A stretch of DNA of 15,553 nt from Pelagophyceae sp. CCMP2097 (GCA_026770575.1 MU657944.1:2687-18239); one strand, 5' to 3'; positions 1 to 9,101 are shown, counted from the first letter of the stretch. The notes: generated by a model not told the origin, from the letters alone. Translations and numbers: made by a program.

Positions 1-102
1 CCCCCTGACCCTCCCCCCTAACAAAGAAAAACCGAACCCAGAACGGCGCAAAATTGTTTAAGAGATGGCACGGGCCGACGTCCGAAACAGACCCCCGGCG
101 GG

Positions 103-1792
103 TTACACAATGTACCGGATGATGTCGGCGAGGGTGAGCTCCTCGGTCGCTCTGTCGACTTTGTAGCGGACGAGAAAGATGTTTGCGTCGTACTGGATGC
201 GGCGCGGTTTGGATGTGACTGGGAAGACGTTTAAAACCCGGCCAAAGCCGACGTAGGCCTCGACGACGCCTTCGAACGGCTGCGGCTTGCCCTCGACGGT
301 GAACGCGCGACGTACTTTCTTGTCGATGAAAAACGACGCGCGTATCGGCGTTAGAGCGACGCAGTGAGGACAAGAAAGCGCACCCGATGGCAACGTCGGC
401 AGTGGGCGGTACCACGGGTCCTTCTGCTGGACCGGCTCCGGCGCAAGCTTCCAAAGCCACTGGAACTTTGCCAGCTCGAGGTAGTTGTTGTAGCCCTCGC
501 CGATCCAGCCGAGCTGGAGCACCACCTATTCGCTGGGTGCGCCGTCGCGCGTCGAGCCACTCCATCGGAGCGCGCACCTCGGAGTTTGGGCCCCCGAGCT
601 CGTTGATGAAATCTTCGGGCCGGTGCCCCGACATAAGCGCGACCGCGCACGCGTCAATGTGGGCATACCTGTTCAAGTCCGCCTGGTAGATCAGCAAGTT
701 CTTACGCTTGTATTCCTTTCCGCGGTGAAGCACATCGAAATAGGACTTCAACTGCTGCGTTGGGTCCAGCGTCGGCCGGCAAATTTTGGTCACAGTGTGC
801 AGATTACACTCCAAGGGCATCGCGGCGGGGTCGTTGCCCAAGTAGTCTTGGACACACACCTTCGCCGGGGCCTGCCAGACAGGCGGATGCGCCGAACTCG
901 AGACGCGCATCCGACGCCGCGTTTGCGCGCAAAAGAATGCGGCGCCTGGATCGTTATACGACTGCACTGCGAGGCGCGCCTGGACGAGCCGCGATTCGCG
1001 GACTCGCCGGAATCCGGCAGCATCGAAACCGATGGAGATCTCGAACTTTTGTCTGCGCAGCGCATAGCTCAGGATGTTCGACAGGCGCCGCAGCAAGTAT
1101 GTCGCGTCTGCCTTTGGCAGAACGATCTCCTCGATTGACAACGCAAACGGAAACGTCTGCACGGAGCGCCTCGAAAGCTGCCCGACGAAGACCGTAATGG
1201 CGTCGAGCATCTGGCCGCTCTCCATGTCGACTTCGAGGCCGCTGCAGCCCGCGAGGTCATGCCGGTTGCCGGACACGCTCGAGCAGCACAAGTCGCAGAG
1301 GAAGAGGTCGACGCCCTTGCCATCCAGCTCGATGAGCACGGCGTCGTACGTCGCACGCTCCTCGAGAGAGCCAACAAGAAACGAGACGTCGACACCCGCG
1401 CCCTCGAGTTTGCGCCTGGCGACGTTCATTTTCTCGCCGTCTCGGTCCACCAAAATGAGCTTTCGGACCCGCGTGCCCATCGCGCGGAGCACATCAACAC
1501 CACAAGCGACGCCGGATCCGGCATAGACGACCACGAGGCCGCCGTTGGCGCGGTACCGCGCCTGAAAGGCCAGACGCTCCTCCTTGGACATCTCAAACAT
1601 GTTCTCCTCGTTGTTTGCCGCGACGGCGCGGATGCGGGCGTTCAACTGCGCCTTGGTAGACGTCGTAGCGTGAGTCTCGTGATAGACCTCGTCCAAACGG
1701 AACCCCTCGCTCATTTGGGCGCGGTGCCGTCTCCTGTAAATGGATTTTGTACTCTTGACACTCTTCCTTTTGCCGACTTTGCCTCTGGACAT
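103..1792 (-). CDS. Two-exon gene, putative SAM-methyltransferase-like (Rossmann) protein, about 545 aa
   Basis: On the minus strand one frame is open from 1813 to beyond the left edge. Its first ATG is at 1792, just after a TGA at 1814-1816. Downstream of 578 that frame turns arginine-rich and unnatural. A second frame (525 to a TAA at 103-105) carries a natural-looking tail ending LADIIRYIV. Removing 526-577 as a 52-nt GT...AG intron joins them in phase and gives about 405 + 140 residues. The basic N-terminus (residues 1-26) is rich in K, R and S and could be a nuclear signal. Residues 87-98 read VVVYAGSGVACG, and 112-118 read LILVDRD. This glycine-rich loop followed by an acidic strand end resembles methyltransferase motifs I and II. 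No catalytic motif IV is clear, and a CDLCC cysteine cluster lies further on. I do not recognise the family and the substrate is unknown. The frame change could instead be a frameshift. The coding nature is well supported; the function is weak. Confidence 0.62.
526..577 (-). other. Predicted 52-nt spliceosomal intron
   Basis: On the minus strand the donor is GAG|GTGCGC at 577 and the acceptor is AATAG|GTGGTG at 526. Both flanks end on codon boundaries, so removal joins the two frames of the methyltransferase-like gene without a stop. The pyrimidine tract is poor, so a plain frameshift is the alternative. Confidence 0.5.
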
Positions 1793-1831
1793 AGCGCAAA
1801 GGTTGGTCGTGCCTCAAGGAAGCCAGCTGCG

Positions 1832-1876
1832 GCGCATTACGTTACGGCGCATTGCGTTGCAGCGCATTGCGTTGCA
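1832..1876. repeat. Three tandem 15-bp repeats upstream of the minus-strand gene
   Basis: Copies are at 1832-1846, 1847-1861 and 1862-1876. The last two are identical (GCGCATTGCGTTGCA); the first differs at three positions. The array ends about 40 bp upstream of the ATG at 1792, where a promoter or 5' leader would lie. A binding-site cluster is possible but not shown. Confidence 0.85.
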
Positions 1877-2949
1877 ACGTCGCATGGACTTATGCCGGCG
1901 ATAAACGGATATTTGGCGATATCGCGGGACTCGCCAACAGCGGCACTGAGGGTTCTGTCCTCTAAACAAGACGCCCTAGGCAACTCCATTTCTAAGACCA
2001 GGTCATTCTCCAGAAAAGGCATACAAAGAAGCGGTGACGCCTTTGCGCTCACGGCGGCGTCCTGGTTAATGGAAACTTTGCATGGGTCGTAGAGTATCTT
2101 TCCAAAGGCGCGCCATTTTATCAAGCCTTGAAGGCTTGGTGCACCGGTTCGTCTCTGGAACGGCATTCGTTTGCGCCCCTTGCGATGAGCGTGTGGTGAT
2201 TGTCAGCGCCAAGAGAGAAGAGTGCGCGAAGACGGAGGATCCCGCTCCAGATGCGCCCTAGGTTTTTTGGAAGCGCACGACCCCCGAAAGCTCGGAACGC
2301 ATCACGCCCACGCCAGCGTCGAAAAAAACCATGGCTCCGCGCCGACTTCAGAGTCGCAACGTTCGATGGGATCCGGGCGAGGGTGGATGGGAAGGGGGGC
2401 TCGTGGACAGCGGCTCGTCGCGTTTCGTCCTCTGACCACGACGGCCCTAGGCAACTCCAGTTCACGGACCAGGTCATCCTCCAGAAAAGGCGTACAAGGA
2501 GCGGTGCGCGGGAGCGGTGCGCGGCGCGGCCCACTTGGCCTGGTACAAAGTTTGTCGTCTCGGAGACGATGAGCCTGCTTCGTCACGAACCCTTCAATCC
2601 CCGAATGCGCGCCTGGTCGCGCTTCCGAGTTGCCTTGGAGGCCGCCGTCAGCTTAGGAAGCCGCTCGGGGCTTTTGCGGAACTTTTTTTCGGTTGAAAAA
2701 GAAACGAAGCCACGCGCCTCGACCAGTGATGCTCCTCGACCCTTTCCAAATTGTACCGCTCCGCGTGCGGCGCCGGGCCGGCACGGCAAAGACGTAGAGG
2801 TACGCCAGCGCGCCCAGTCCTCGTCCTAGACCGAGTTCTTTACAGCATTTTTTTACAGCATTTTCATGCATGAACGACCTTGGAGGAGACGGACCCTGTC
2901 CGCATTATTGCAGACGGCCTTGCAAAGGACCGCCGGGGGGCCGCGTCGG
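1877..2949. other. Gene-poor stretch between the first gene and the satellite
   Basis: Apart from the duplication above I see no convincing gene. Open frames here are arginine- and serine-rich on both strands and look like GC-driven noise. Two near-identical AT-rich copies of TTTACAGCATTT lie at 2839-2864, just before the satellite begins. Confidence 0.5.
1955..2515. repeat. Diverged direct duplication (about 1955-2035 and about 2425-2510)
   Basis: Two segments about 470 bp apart share the cores CCTAGGCAACTCCA and CCAGAAAAGGC in the same order and orientation, with scattered substitutions between. On the minus strand both read in one frame as PFLE(N/D)DLV..E.ELPRA, so they may be relics of a duplicated exon. 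Each frame breaks soon outside the core. I recognise no protein family. Confidence 0.75.
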
Positions 2950-3670
2950 ACGTCGAGGACCCGAGACCGTCTACGGGCCGTCTACGGGCCCGTCTACGGA
3001 TCCGTCTACGGACCGTCCAGGGACCGTTTCCGGGGCCACGCAGGACCGTTCTCGGGACCGACCATCTCCGGCCCCGTCGGGCCGTGGAGGCCTCGCGGGG
3101 CCGTCCCAGGAGCCGTCAAGGACCACAGAGTCCGTAGAGGGCCGTCGGAGGGTCCGTCTACGGACCGTCCGGAGAGGATCGTCGAGGGTCGGACTGTCTT
3201 TAGGGGCGTCGTATGCGACTCTCAGAAGGGCGCATCGGACCGTCTCCAGGACTGGCTCGGGACCGTTTTCGGGCCGTTTTCGGGACTGTCCTCGGGGCCG
3301 TCTTCGGGCTGCCGAGGGACTTTCCAAAGACTGCCCCCAAAGGGCCGTCTCCGCCCCACCGTCGGACCGGGCCCTCTGCAGAGTCGCAGCGGCGATGACG
3401 TCGCTGAGATGGGACCCCTGTCCGATGTGGTCCCCAGACGGCATGCCGTGCGCGAGTTCCGGGTCTCTTAAGGGGCCGTTTCGAGCGGCCCTCTCGAAGG
3501 GCCGTCGAGAGGGGCCGTCTCGAGGGGCCTTTTCGAAACGCCGTCGAAATATGCCGACTCGAATGGCCGTCTAAAGGGGCCGTCTCGAGTGGCTTTCTCG
3601 AGGGGACGCCTAAAAGGCCATCTCGAGAGGCCATCTCGAGGCGCTGTTTCGAGCGGCCTTTTCGAGGCGC

Positions 3671-3745
3671 CGTTTCGAGGGGCCTTTCGAAGCGCCGTCT
3701 CGAGGGGCCTTTCGAAGCGCCGTCTCGAGGGGCCTTTCGAAGCGC
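3671..3745. repeat. Recent 25-bp triplication inside the satellite
   Basis: Three adjacent 25-bp copies (3671-3695, 3696-3720, 3721-3745) are identical except for one T/C difference in the first. Each equals one 13-mer plus one 12-mer. This is the least diverged part of the array and points to local recent expansion. Confidence 0.9.
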
Positions 3746-3965
3746 CGTTTCGTGAGCCCGTCGTTTCGAGGGGACTTTTCGACGAGGGGCCGTCTTGAGG
3801 CCTCGCCTCCAAGGGCCGTCTCAAGGCACCGTCTCGAGCGGCCGTTTCAAGGGACCGTCTCAAGATGCCGCCTCGAGGGGCCTTCAAAAGGCGCCGTTTC
3901 GAGGGCCGTCTTGAGTACCCGTCTAAAGAGGCCGCCTAAAGAGGCCATCTCGAGGGGCCGTCTAA

Positions 3966-4440
3966 AGAGGCGGTCCTCTCGATAGGCCTCGAGAGGGCCC
4001 TCGAGGACGGCCCGAAACGGCTTGAAGACGGCCCTCTAGGAGGCCTCGGAAACGGTCCTTGAGGCATTCACTCGAAGGTCCTCTAGACTGTCCTCGCGAC
4101 GGTCCATGAGACGACCCCCTCCAGGCGGCCCCGAGGCGGCTCTCCAGACGCCCTCGAGACGGTCCTCTCAACGGCATCGACGGTCTTTGAGACGGCCCTA
4201 AGAAGATCTCAAGATGCCGGCCTTGAGACTGTACTCGAGAGGGCCGCTAGCCTCTAGTCGGTCCTTGAGACGGTCCTTGAGGCAACCTCTTGACGGCCTC
4301 GAGACGGTCCCAAGGCAGTCTCGAAACGGTCGTCGAGGCGACTACTCGACGGCCTCTCGTCCTCCTCATGCCGGTCTTCGAGACGGCTCCAAGACGGCTT
4401 TGAAACGGTCCTCGAGACGGGCCCGAAACTCTCAAGACGC
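3966..4440. repeat. Inverted island within the first satellite
   Basis: Upstream of about 3966 and downstream of about 4440 the plus strand carries units like GGCCGTCTCGAGG. Between these points it carries the complement, units like CTCGAGACGGTCC. The boundaries are approximate because the units are degenerate. Confidence 0.75.
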
Positions 4441-5835
4441 CGGTTCGAGGAGCCTTCTCGAAGCGCCGTCTCGAGAGGCCGTCGTTTCGAGGGGCTATCG
4501 TCTCGAGAGCCTGTTACGAGGGGCCGTCTCGAGGGGCCGTCTAAAGGCGCTGTTTAGAGGCGCCGCTTCGAGTGGCCGTTTCGAGGGGCCGTCTCGAGTG
4601 GCAGTCTTAAGGGGCTGTCTCAAGGGGTCGTCTAAAGATGCCGTTTCGGGGGGCCGTCTCAAGACGCCGTCTCAAGGCGCCGTCTCGAGGCGCCTTCTCG
4701 AGGGGCTGTCTCAAAGCGCCGTTTAGAGGGGCCGTCTAAAGAGGCCGTCCCGAGTAACCGCCTCGAGGCGCCGTCTAAAGGCGCCGTTTAGAGGGGCTGT
4801 CACAAGTGGTCATTTCGAGGCGCCGTCTCATGCGCCGTCTCTAGTGGTCGTCTCATGCGCCGTTTCGAGGGGCCGTCTCAAGGGGCCGGCGAGAGGGGCC
4901 TTCTCGAGAGGCCTTCTCGAGTGGCCGTCTCGAGGGCCGTCTCGAAAGCCGTCTCGAGGCGCCGTCTCGAGGGATCTTCTCAAGGCGCCGTCTCGAGGCG
5001 CCGTTTCGAGCGGCCGTCTAAAGTGGCAGTCTCGAGGGGCCGTTCGTTTCGAGGGGGCTTTTCGGAGCGCCGTCTCGAAAGGCCGTCGTCTCGAGGGGTC
5101 GTCTCGAGACACCATCTCAAGGCGCCGTTTCGCGGCGCTGTTTCGAGGCGCCGTCTCGAATAGCCTTCTTGATAAACGCCGTTTCGAGGGGCCGTCGAGA
5201 GGGGCCTTTTCGAAGCGCAGTCTCGAGAGGCCGCCGCCTCGAGGGGCCGTCTCCACAGGCCGTTTCGAGGCGCCGTCTCAAGGGGCCAGCGAGAAATGCC
5301 GTCTCAAGGGGCCGCCTCAAGGCGCCGGATCGAAAGGCCTTTTCACGGGTCTTCTCGAGAGGTCTTCTATCGGGACTGTCTAAAGGGGCTGTCTAAAGGG
5401 GCTGGCGGAGAGGCGCTGTCTCGAAAGATTTTCTCGGGTGGGCGCCGTCTCAAGATGCCGTCTCAAAGTGCCGTCTAAAGGAGCCGGCAAGAGGGGGCCT
5501 TCTCGAGATGCCTTCTCAAAGCGCTCTTTCGAAACGCCGTCTCGAGGAGCCGTCTCGAGGAGCCAGCGAGAAGGGCCGTCTCGAGGAGCCGTCTCGAGCA
5601 GCCGTCTATAGGGTCCTTCTCAAGGGAATGTCTTAAGGGCCTTTTCGAGGGACCCTCTCGAGGGGCTTTGTCGAGGTGTCTCCTCGAAGCGCCGTCCAAA
5701 CAGGCCATTTCGAGGAGCCGTCGAAACGGCGCCGTTTCGAGGGGCCGGCGAGAGATGCCTTCTCGAAGGGCCGTCTCGAGGCGCCGTCTCGAGGGGCTGC
5801 CGTCTAAAAGCGCCGTTTCGAGGGGCCGGGCCTCG

Positions 5836-6354
5836 CCGTTGGGCCTCGACCAGACGGCATGTCCGTCGAGAGGCCCGGCGGCGTCTTCGGGTGGGGGCGG
5901 CGCCTCACGGAGCGCTCGACTCTGCGGACTTGATATACCTCAAAAGATATCTAAAAAAATACCTCATGTTGGAGGACGGGCGCGACGCCTAGCGTCGTCG
6001 ACGCTTGGGCGACTCGGTTCCGCGCAGCGCGGGCGAGTCGGTGCGTACGGCCGTGTCCTCGCTCGGCTTATCGGCCTCCATGGTGCGGCCCGTCGGGCAA
6101 CTGTGCCTGCAGTACTCTAGGGCAGCGTGTCGTCGGTGATGCGGCGGGGCGTGTCTTCGGCCGTCGCGTGGGACCTGCTCTAGGGACGCGCGGCGGAGCG
6201 CGGCGGATGACGGCGAACAGCTACGGCCCCGCTGCGAGACACACCTCTCGTGCCGCGTGGTGGCTCATGGGACGAGGCGTCCACGGCTCGTACGACCAGA
6301 GGAAAGCGGCTGCCCATGACGTCAAGCGGCGCAGCGTCGGAGTAGCCCTTGATC
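5836..6354. other. Unique spacer with hairpins, no clear gene
   Basis: The satellite stops here. A short AT-rich pocket (about 5931-5965, including AGATATCT) is followed by a hairpin-rich segment. A minus-strand open frame at 6180-6365 starts inside the stop region of the fragment at 6355-6543 and may be a broken continuation of it. I cannot support it as a gene. Confidence 0.5.
6010..6040. other. Strong nested inverted repeat (hairpin)
   Basis: An outer stem of CGACTCG (6010-6016) pairs with CGAGTCG (6034-6040). An inner stem of CCGCGC (6020-6025) pairs with GCGCGG (6027-6032) around a single A. A smaller hairpin, CGACGC-CTA-GCGTCG, lies about 20 bp upstream. No role can be assigned from sequence. 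Confidence 0.85.
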
Positions 6355-6543
6355 TCAGGCGCCATGCGGGCACTCTGAAGTCATCAGTGCTTCGCCAGCG
6401 GCGCCGACTTGGCCAGTGACTCGCATCACATCGAGGAGCACCTCCGAGGCTCTAACACTACCGTCTTGGCCCTCGGTAGTGTCCATCGCCACCGCCGGGT
6501 CGCCAAAGTAGACGCTCACGGCCCGCGGCCTGTAGGTGGCCAA
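6355..6543 (-). CDS. Hypothetical C-terminal coding fragment, about 60 aa
   Basis: The minus-strand frame is open from 6555 to a TGA at 6355-6357 and has a natural composition (AVSVYFGDPAVAMDTTEG, then EVLLDVMRVTGQVGAAGEAL). This contrasts with the arginine-rich frames around it. There is no ATG at its upstream end; an in-frame TAA lies just beyond (6556-6558). A possible acceptor, CACCTACAG, sits near its start, so it could be a last exon of a gene I cannot trace upstream, or a decayed remnant. No family is recognised. Confidence 0.35.
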   Translation of the reverse strand: MATYRPRAVSVYFGDPAVAMDTTEGQDGSVRASEVLLDVMRVTGQVGAAGEALMTSECPHGA

Positions 6544-6740
6544 ATCGCACCCAACTTAGCACCCAACCTGCGCGGCTGGGGAAGCAGGACGCATCGGCGC
6601 CTGTCCGCCGCGCTGCGCCGGACTCTATACCCGACTTCCCCCAGCCGAGGGCTCCTTCGAAGGCGTTTGAACCAATTTGAAAAGTTTTAAAAAGTACGCC
6701 CGATTCGAGGTTATGGGCTACCTGAAATCGGTGTTCTAAA

Positions 6741-6765
6741 GGTCACACACCCACTGGGTGTGACC
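6741..6765. other. Inverted repeat with a 2-nt bulge
   Basis: GGTCACAC, an extra AC, then CCA pairs with TGGGTGTGACC, giving an 11-bp stem with a one-base loop. It lies in the unique stretch upstream of the Sel1-like remnant. Its function is unknown. Confidence 0.75.
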
Positions 6766-6869
6766 CCCAGCGCCTCCAACTTTCCAGGCGCTCGAACTCT
6801 CGCCAGACGGCCGACGGCCGGCCACAGCCGAAACAGCGGCCGCGATGGACGAGGAGGCTGCTGCTCAAC

Positions 6870-7694
6870 GAGGCCGGCGTGCCTCGAGTTCGGCGCGGCG
6901 GCGCTGCTCGCGCAGTCCGGCGCTCTTGCGGCGTCGAGTGCGCTGCTCTGCGAGCTCGTGCGCCGGCGCGGCGGCCGGCGAGGCGTCGCGCCTGCCACAG
7001 CCGTCTACCTCGCGCCCTGTGGCGCAGTCGAGGCAGTCTGCAGCGGCGCCGTGAGCGTCGCTGTCTTAAGGTTTGAACGATTGCCGGGTATGGACCGCGC
7101 CTGGATTGCTCGCCCATGGGCCGCGCGGCGCACCACCAGTGGCTCTGCGACATGCTCGCCCACGGGCCGTGCGGCGGCGCCGACGCGCTTTACCTCTTTT
7201 GGCATGGAGTACCAGGGTCCCCCCGACGCGACGGCGGGCGGCGCGCTGGCGCGGCGCCTCCGCACGAGACGTGCCAGGACCTCGTGCGACGCGCGAAGGC
7301 GCTGGGCCAAGCGCGTTCGACATGACAGAATTGGCGGCGTGGCATGAGAGTGGGTCGCTCGCGTACCGCGACTGCATGGCCGCGCTGCGAGGCGACCACG
7401 CCACCTCCGCCGCGGGCTGCGGCGCCGCGCTGCACGCCTCTGGCACTCAAGGCACTTTCTGGCGACGCGGTGTTCGGCGTGCGGCGGGAATCGGTGGAGG
7501 CCGTGTGGCTGTTGGAGCTGGCCGTGGCGCGGGGCGTGGCGCCGGCGCATGCGCTCTTCAACGCCAGCCACCAAAAGGACCTCGGCGTAGAAGCGCCTGA
7601 CCTTGACCGCGCGCTGCATCTCTACAAAACGACGGCCTCGGCGGCGGCGCCGTCGCGCGGGCCCAAGACGGCGCAGCGCACGGCGTGCGGTTGA
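6870..7694 (+). pseudogene. Frame-broken Sel1-like repeat protein remnant
   Basis: Natural-looking plus-strand coding appears in successive different frames: about 6880-7075 (CLEFGAAALLAQSGALAA), about 7110-7200 (HHQWLCDMLAHGPCGGADAL), and about 7440-7691 ending in a TGA at 7692-7694. The last piece contains AVWLLELAVARGVAPAHAL followed by GVEAPDLDRALHLYKTTA. It resembles Sel1-type TPR-like helical repeats: alternating A/L/G positions, G-V...D...A..LY, about 36-residue spacing. Such proteins usually act as scaffolds. No single frame covers it and no clean splice sites connect the pieces, so I call it degraded. An unrecognised multi-intron gene or sequence errors are alternatives. Confidence 0.42.
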
Positions 7695-7735
7695 TTCCAA
7701 AAACCTTTACACTTGGGCTCTTGGAGGCTCCATGT

Positions 7736-8152
7736 CTACTGGCTCGAGTTGGTGTCGGCGAACGGTTTGGGCCGCTTGCTCGCGGAATGACGCTCCAGCA
7801 TCTTATCCAATATTGCGGCGTCGATCTTTTCGTAGATGATGGCCGCGTTGCGCCACATTCTTTGGGCCTCCGTCGACGTCGAAACGTAGTAGTTGTAGTG
7901 GCACCACTTGATCTCAGCGTCGCGCTCGGCCTACACGTCGTGCGGTCTCCCGGATTGGTGCATAAAAGGGAACATGGAGTGGGCGCGGCGCCGGAGCGAA
8001 GGCTTGTTCTTCGCTGGGCTTCTCCCAAAAAGTCAAAGTCCGACGTGACGTTGAACCGTCGCTCTTGGACGACGTACCTTTTTCAGGCCCGAGAATAGGA
8101 CGGTAGGCGCGCACGGGGACCGCGGCCTCTTCGCAGCGTCGGTGGAAGCCAT
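7736..8152 (-). CDS. Small two-exon gene, 89-aa protein of unknown function
   Basis: Exon 1 runs from the ATG at 8152 to 8078 (25 codons, ending SGLKK). Exon 2 runs from 7930 to a TAG at 7736-7738 (64 codons). The intron between (8077-7931, 147 nt) has a perfect donor, AAAAAG|GTACGT, and an acceptor CGTGTAG|GCC. Both junctions fall on codon boundaries. The ATG context is favourable (A at -3, G at +4). An AT-rich tract with TTATAG and TTTTTAAAAA lies about 30-50 bp upstream and could serve as a core promoter. Exon 2 is charged and aromatic (DAEIKWCHYNYYVSTSTEAQ, then ERHSASKRPKPFADTNSSQ), predicted mostly helical and soluble, with no signal peptide or membrane segment. I do not recognise the family. 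The splice evidence makes this one of the better-supported gene models here. Confidence 0.62.
7931..8077 (-). other. Predicted 147-nt intron, canonical GTACGT donor
   Basis: The donor AAAAAG|GTACGT at 8077 and the acceptor GTGTAG|GCC at 7931 (minus strand) join the two exons of the 89-aa gene in phase 0. The intron interrupts both continuing frames with stops or unnatural composition. Confidence 0.65.
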
Positions 8153-8237
8153 TCTGGAGATCAACTGTGCTTTTCCAACTGGACAATTTTTAAAAACTAT
8201 AATCCACCGGAGATGTTTTTGGGCGATTCTATTACGC
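8153..8237 (-). promoter_or_regulatory. AT-rich upstream region of the 89-aa gene
   Basis: This is an AT-rich pocket in a GC-rich region. On the minus strand it reads GGATTATAGTTTTTAAAAATT, ending about 25-30 bp before the ATG at 8152. A TATA-like role is inferred only from position and composition. Confidence 0.3.
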
Positions 8238-8596
8238 ATCATCGCGGCGATTCTGCAGCCCGTTCCACGGCGTGAACCCCGCACGGTCCGACCGGGCCTC
8301 CTGCGAGGCGAGGTCCATAGGTCAGAGAAGGTCGGCTCCTTGGACGACACTCGTCGGGCCGGAGAAGGTCCCTCGACGGTCTCTCGACGGCCCCGAGGCG
8401 GCTGCTCTCCGGGCGATCCTGATTCTCGGTTGGTCCGTCCGGGGCCGGAGACAGGGCCTGCGCGGACCTTGAATGGTCCGGTACGATGCAGAACCCGGAG
8501 AAGGACCGTCTGAAGCCTCTATGTTGGCTCTCGACGGTCCGTCGCAGGCCGTAGCCTTCAGACGCAGAGACCGGCACCTCTCCTTTTTCAGACGGG

Positions 8597-8642
8597 ACCT
8601 TTCGACGGGACGTCGAAAGGTCTTTCGACGGGACGTCGAAAG
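8597..8642. repeat. Two tandem palindromes, 23-bp period
   Basis: ACCTTTCGAC-GGGAC-GTCGAAAGGT (8597-8621) is a perfect 10-bp inverted repeat. It is followed directly by a second copy with an 8-bp stem and the same GGGAC loop (8622-8642). The two are a 23-bp tandem duplication. Confidence 0.88.
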
Positions 8643-8940
8643 GTCTCTCAAAAGACCTGGGCCGGAGTGGCCAGAGACGGACGCTGTACGGCCCGCGGCG
8701 CTTGTCCGCGGACCCGAAGACTGAAGCGAAGCTCCAACCGGCGTCGACGAGAGTCCTTTGAGGAACCGAAGGGTCCCACCGGGGCCGGGAACTCGGCAGA
8801 CCCTCTACGATCCTACGCGGAACATCGACGGTCGGACCGCGGTCCCTCGACAGACAGGCCCTCAGCGGTCGAACCGACCGGGTCTCGGGTCCTCTACATG
8901 GAGAAAGTCCTCCGGGACTGGACATCCTGTGATTTTTTCA

Positions 8941-8957
8941 GACCCCCGGAGGGGGTC
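8941..8957. other. Perfect GC hairpin followed by T-rich sequence
   Basis: GACCCCC-GGA-GGGGGTC is a 7-bp perfect stem followed by TTTGTATTTG. In bacteria this would pass for an intrinsic terminator. In this intron-bearing context I record only the structure. Confidence 0.7.
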
Positions 8958-9038
8958 TTTGTATTTGTTAAAATCTAGGCCACTTATCAGGAATCGCTAT
9001 TAAGAGAGGATTTTTTTAAGAGTGTCGTATGCCCGGGC

Positions 9039-9101
9039 CGTTTTATCCACTGGGACTTGATTCAGTTCAGCGAGAGGTGTCGGACTGTTTTATCAACTGG
9101 G
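9039..9101. repeat. Short direct repeat upstream of the multi-exon gene
   Basis: CGTTTTATCCACTGGG at 9039-9054 recurs as TGTTTTATCAACTGGG at 9086-9101 (14 of 16 matches, 47 bp apart). The second copy ends 30 bp before the ATG at 9132, so a promoter or leader role is possible. Confidence 0.75.

Larger units (their letters stand above)
2950..5835. repeat. Large degenerate satellite, 13-bp unit near GGCCGTCTCGAGG
   Basis: The stretch is built from imperfect head-to-tail 13-bp units. They are clearest at about 4930-5060, where consecutive 13-mers read CGCCGTCTCGAGG, CGCCGTTTCGAGC and GGCCGTCTAAAGT. The first part (about 2950-3470) is an older-looking variant (CCGTCTACGG-like) with looser spacing. 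Many units carry the palindrome CTCGAG. Because 13 is not a multiple of 3, all three frames recur every 39 bp, giving long open frames with a 13-residue periodicity on both strands. I do not annotate these as genes. From about 3966 to 4440 the unit is reversed. The right boundary is sharp, near 5835. Confidence 0.9.
8240..8960. repeat. Decayed satellite-like patch
   Basis: Short motifs such as CTCGACGGTC, GACCGTC and CGACGGCCCC recur at irregular spacing. They match the 13-bp satellite vocabulary in both orientations, but the period is mostly lost. I see no supported gene. Long open frames on the minus strand (for example 8239-8925) share the R/P/S-rich composition of other satellite frames. 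Confidence 0.55.

Noticed and set aside
1700..1792. Resemblance of the basic N-terminus (RRRHRAQ...RLDEVYHE) to Bud20/ZNF593-type ribosome-associated zinc-finger proteins
   Set aside because: No C2H2 zinc finger follows; only a short basic stretch is similar.
2866..5708. Many open frames of 60-230 codons on both strands inside the first satellite
   Set aside because: They overlap in several frames, repeat with a 13-residue period and consist mainly of R, S, P, G, L and A. This is what a stop-poor 13-bp unit produces without selection for coding.
2950..5835. CRISPR array
   Set aside because: The units are contiguous degenerate 13-mers with no conserved repeat of 23-47 bp separated by unique spacers, and no cas genes are present.
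8941..8965. Bacterial intrinsic terminator
   Set aside because: No bacterial-type gene ends just upstream, and the surrounding genes are spliced; only the hairpin is recorded.
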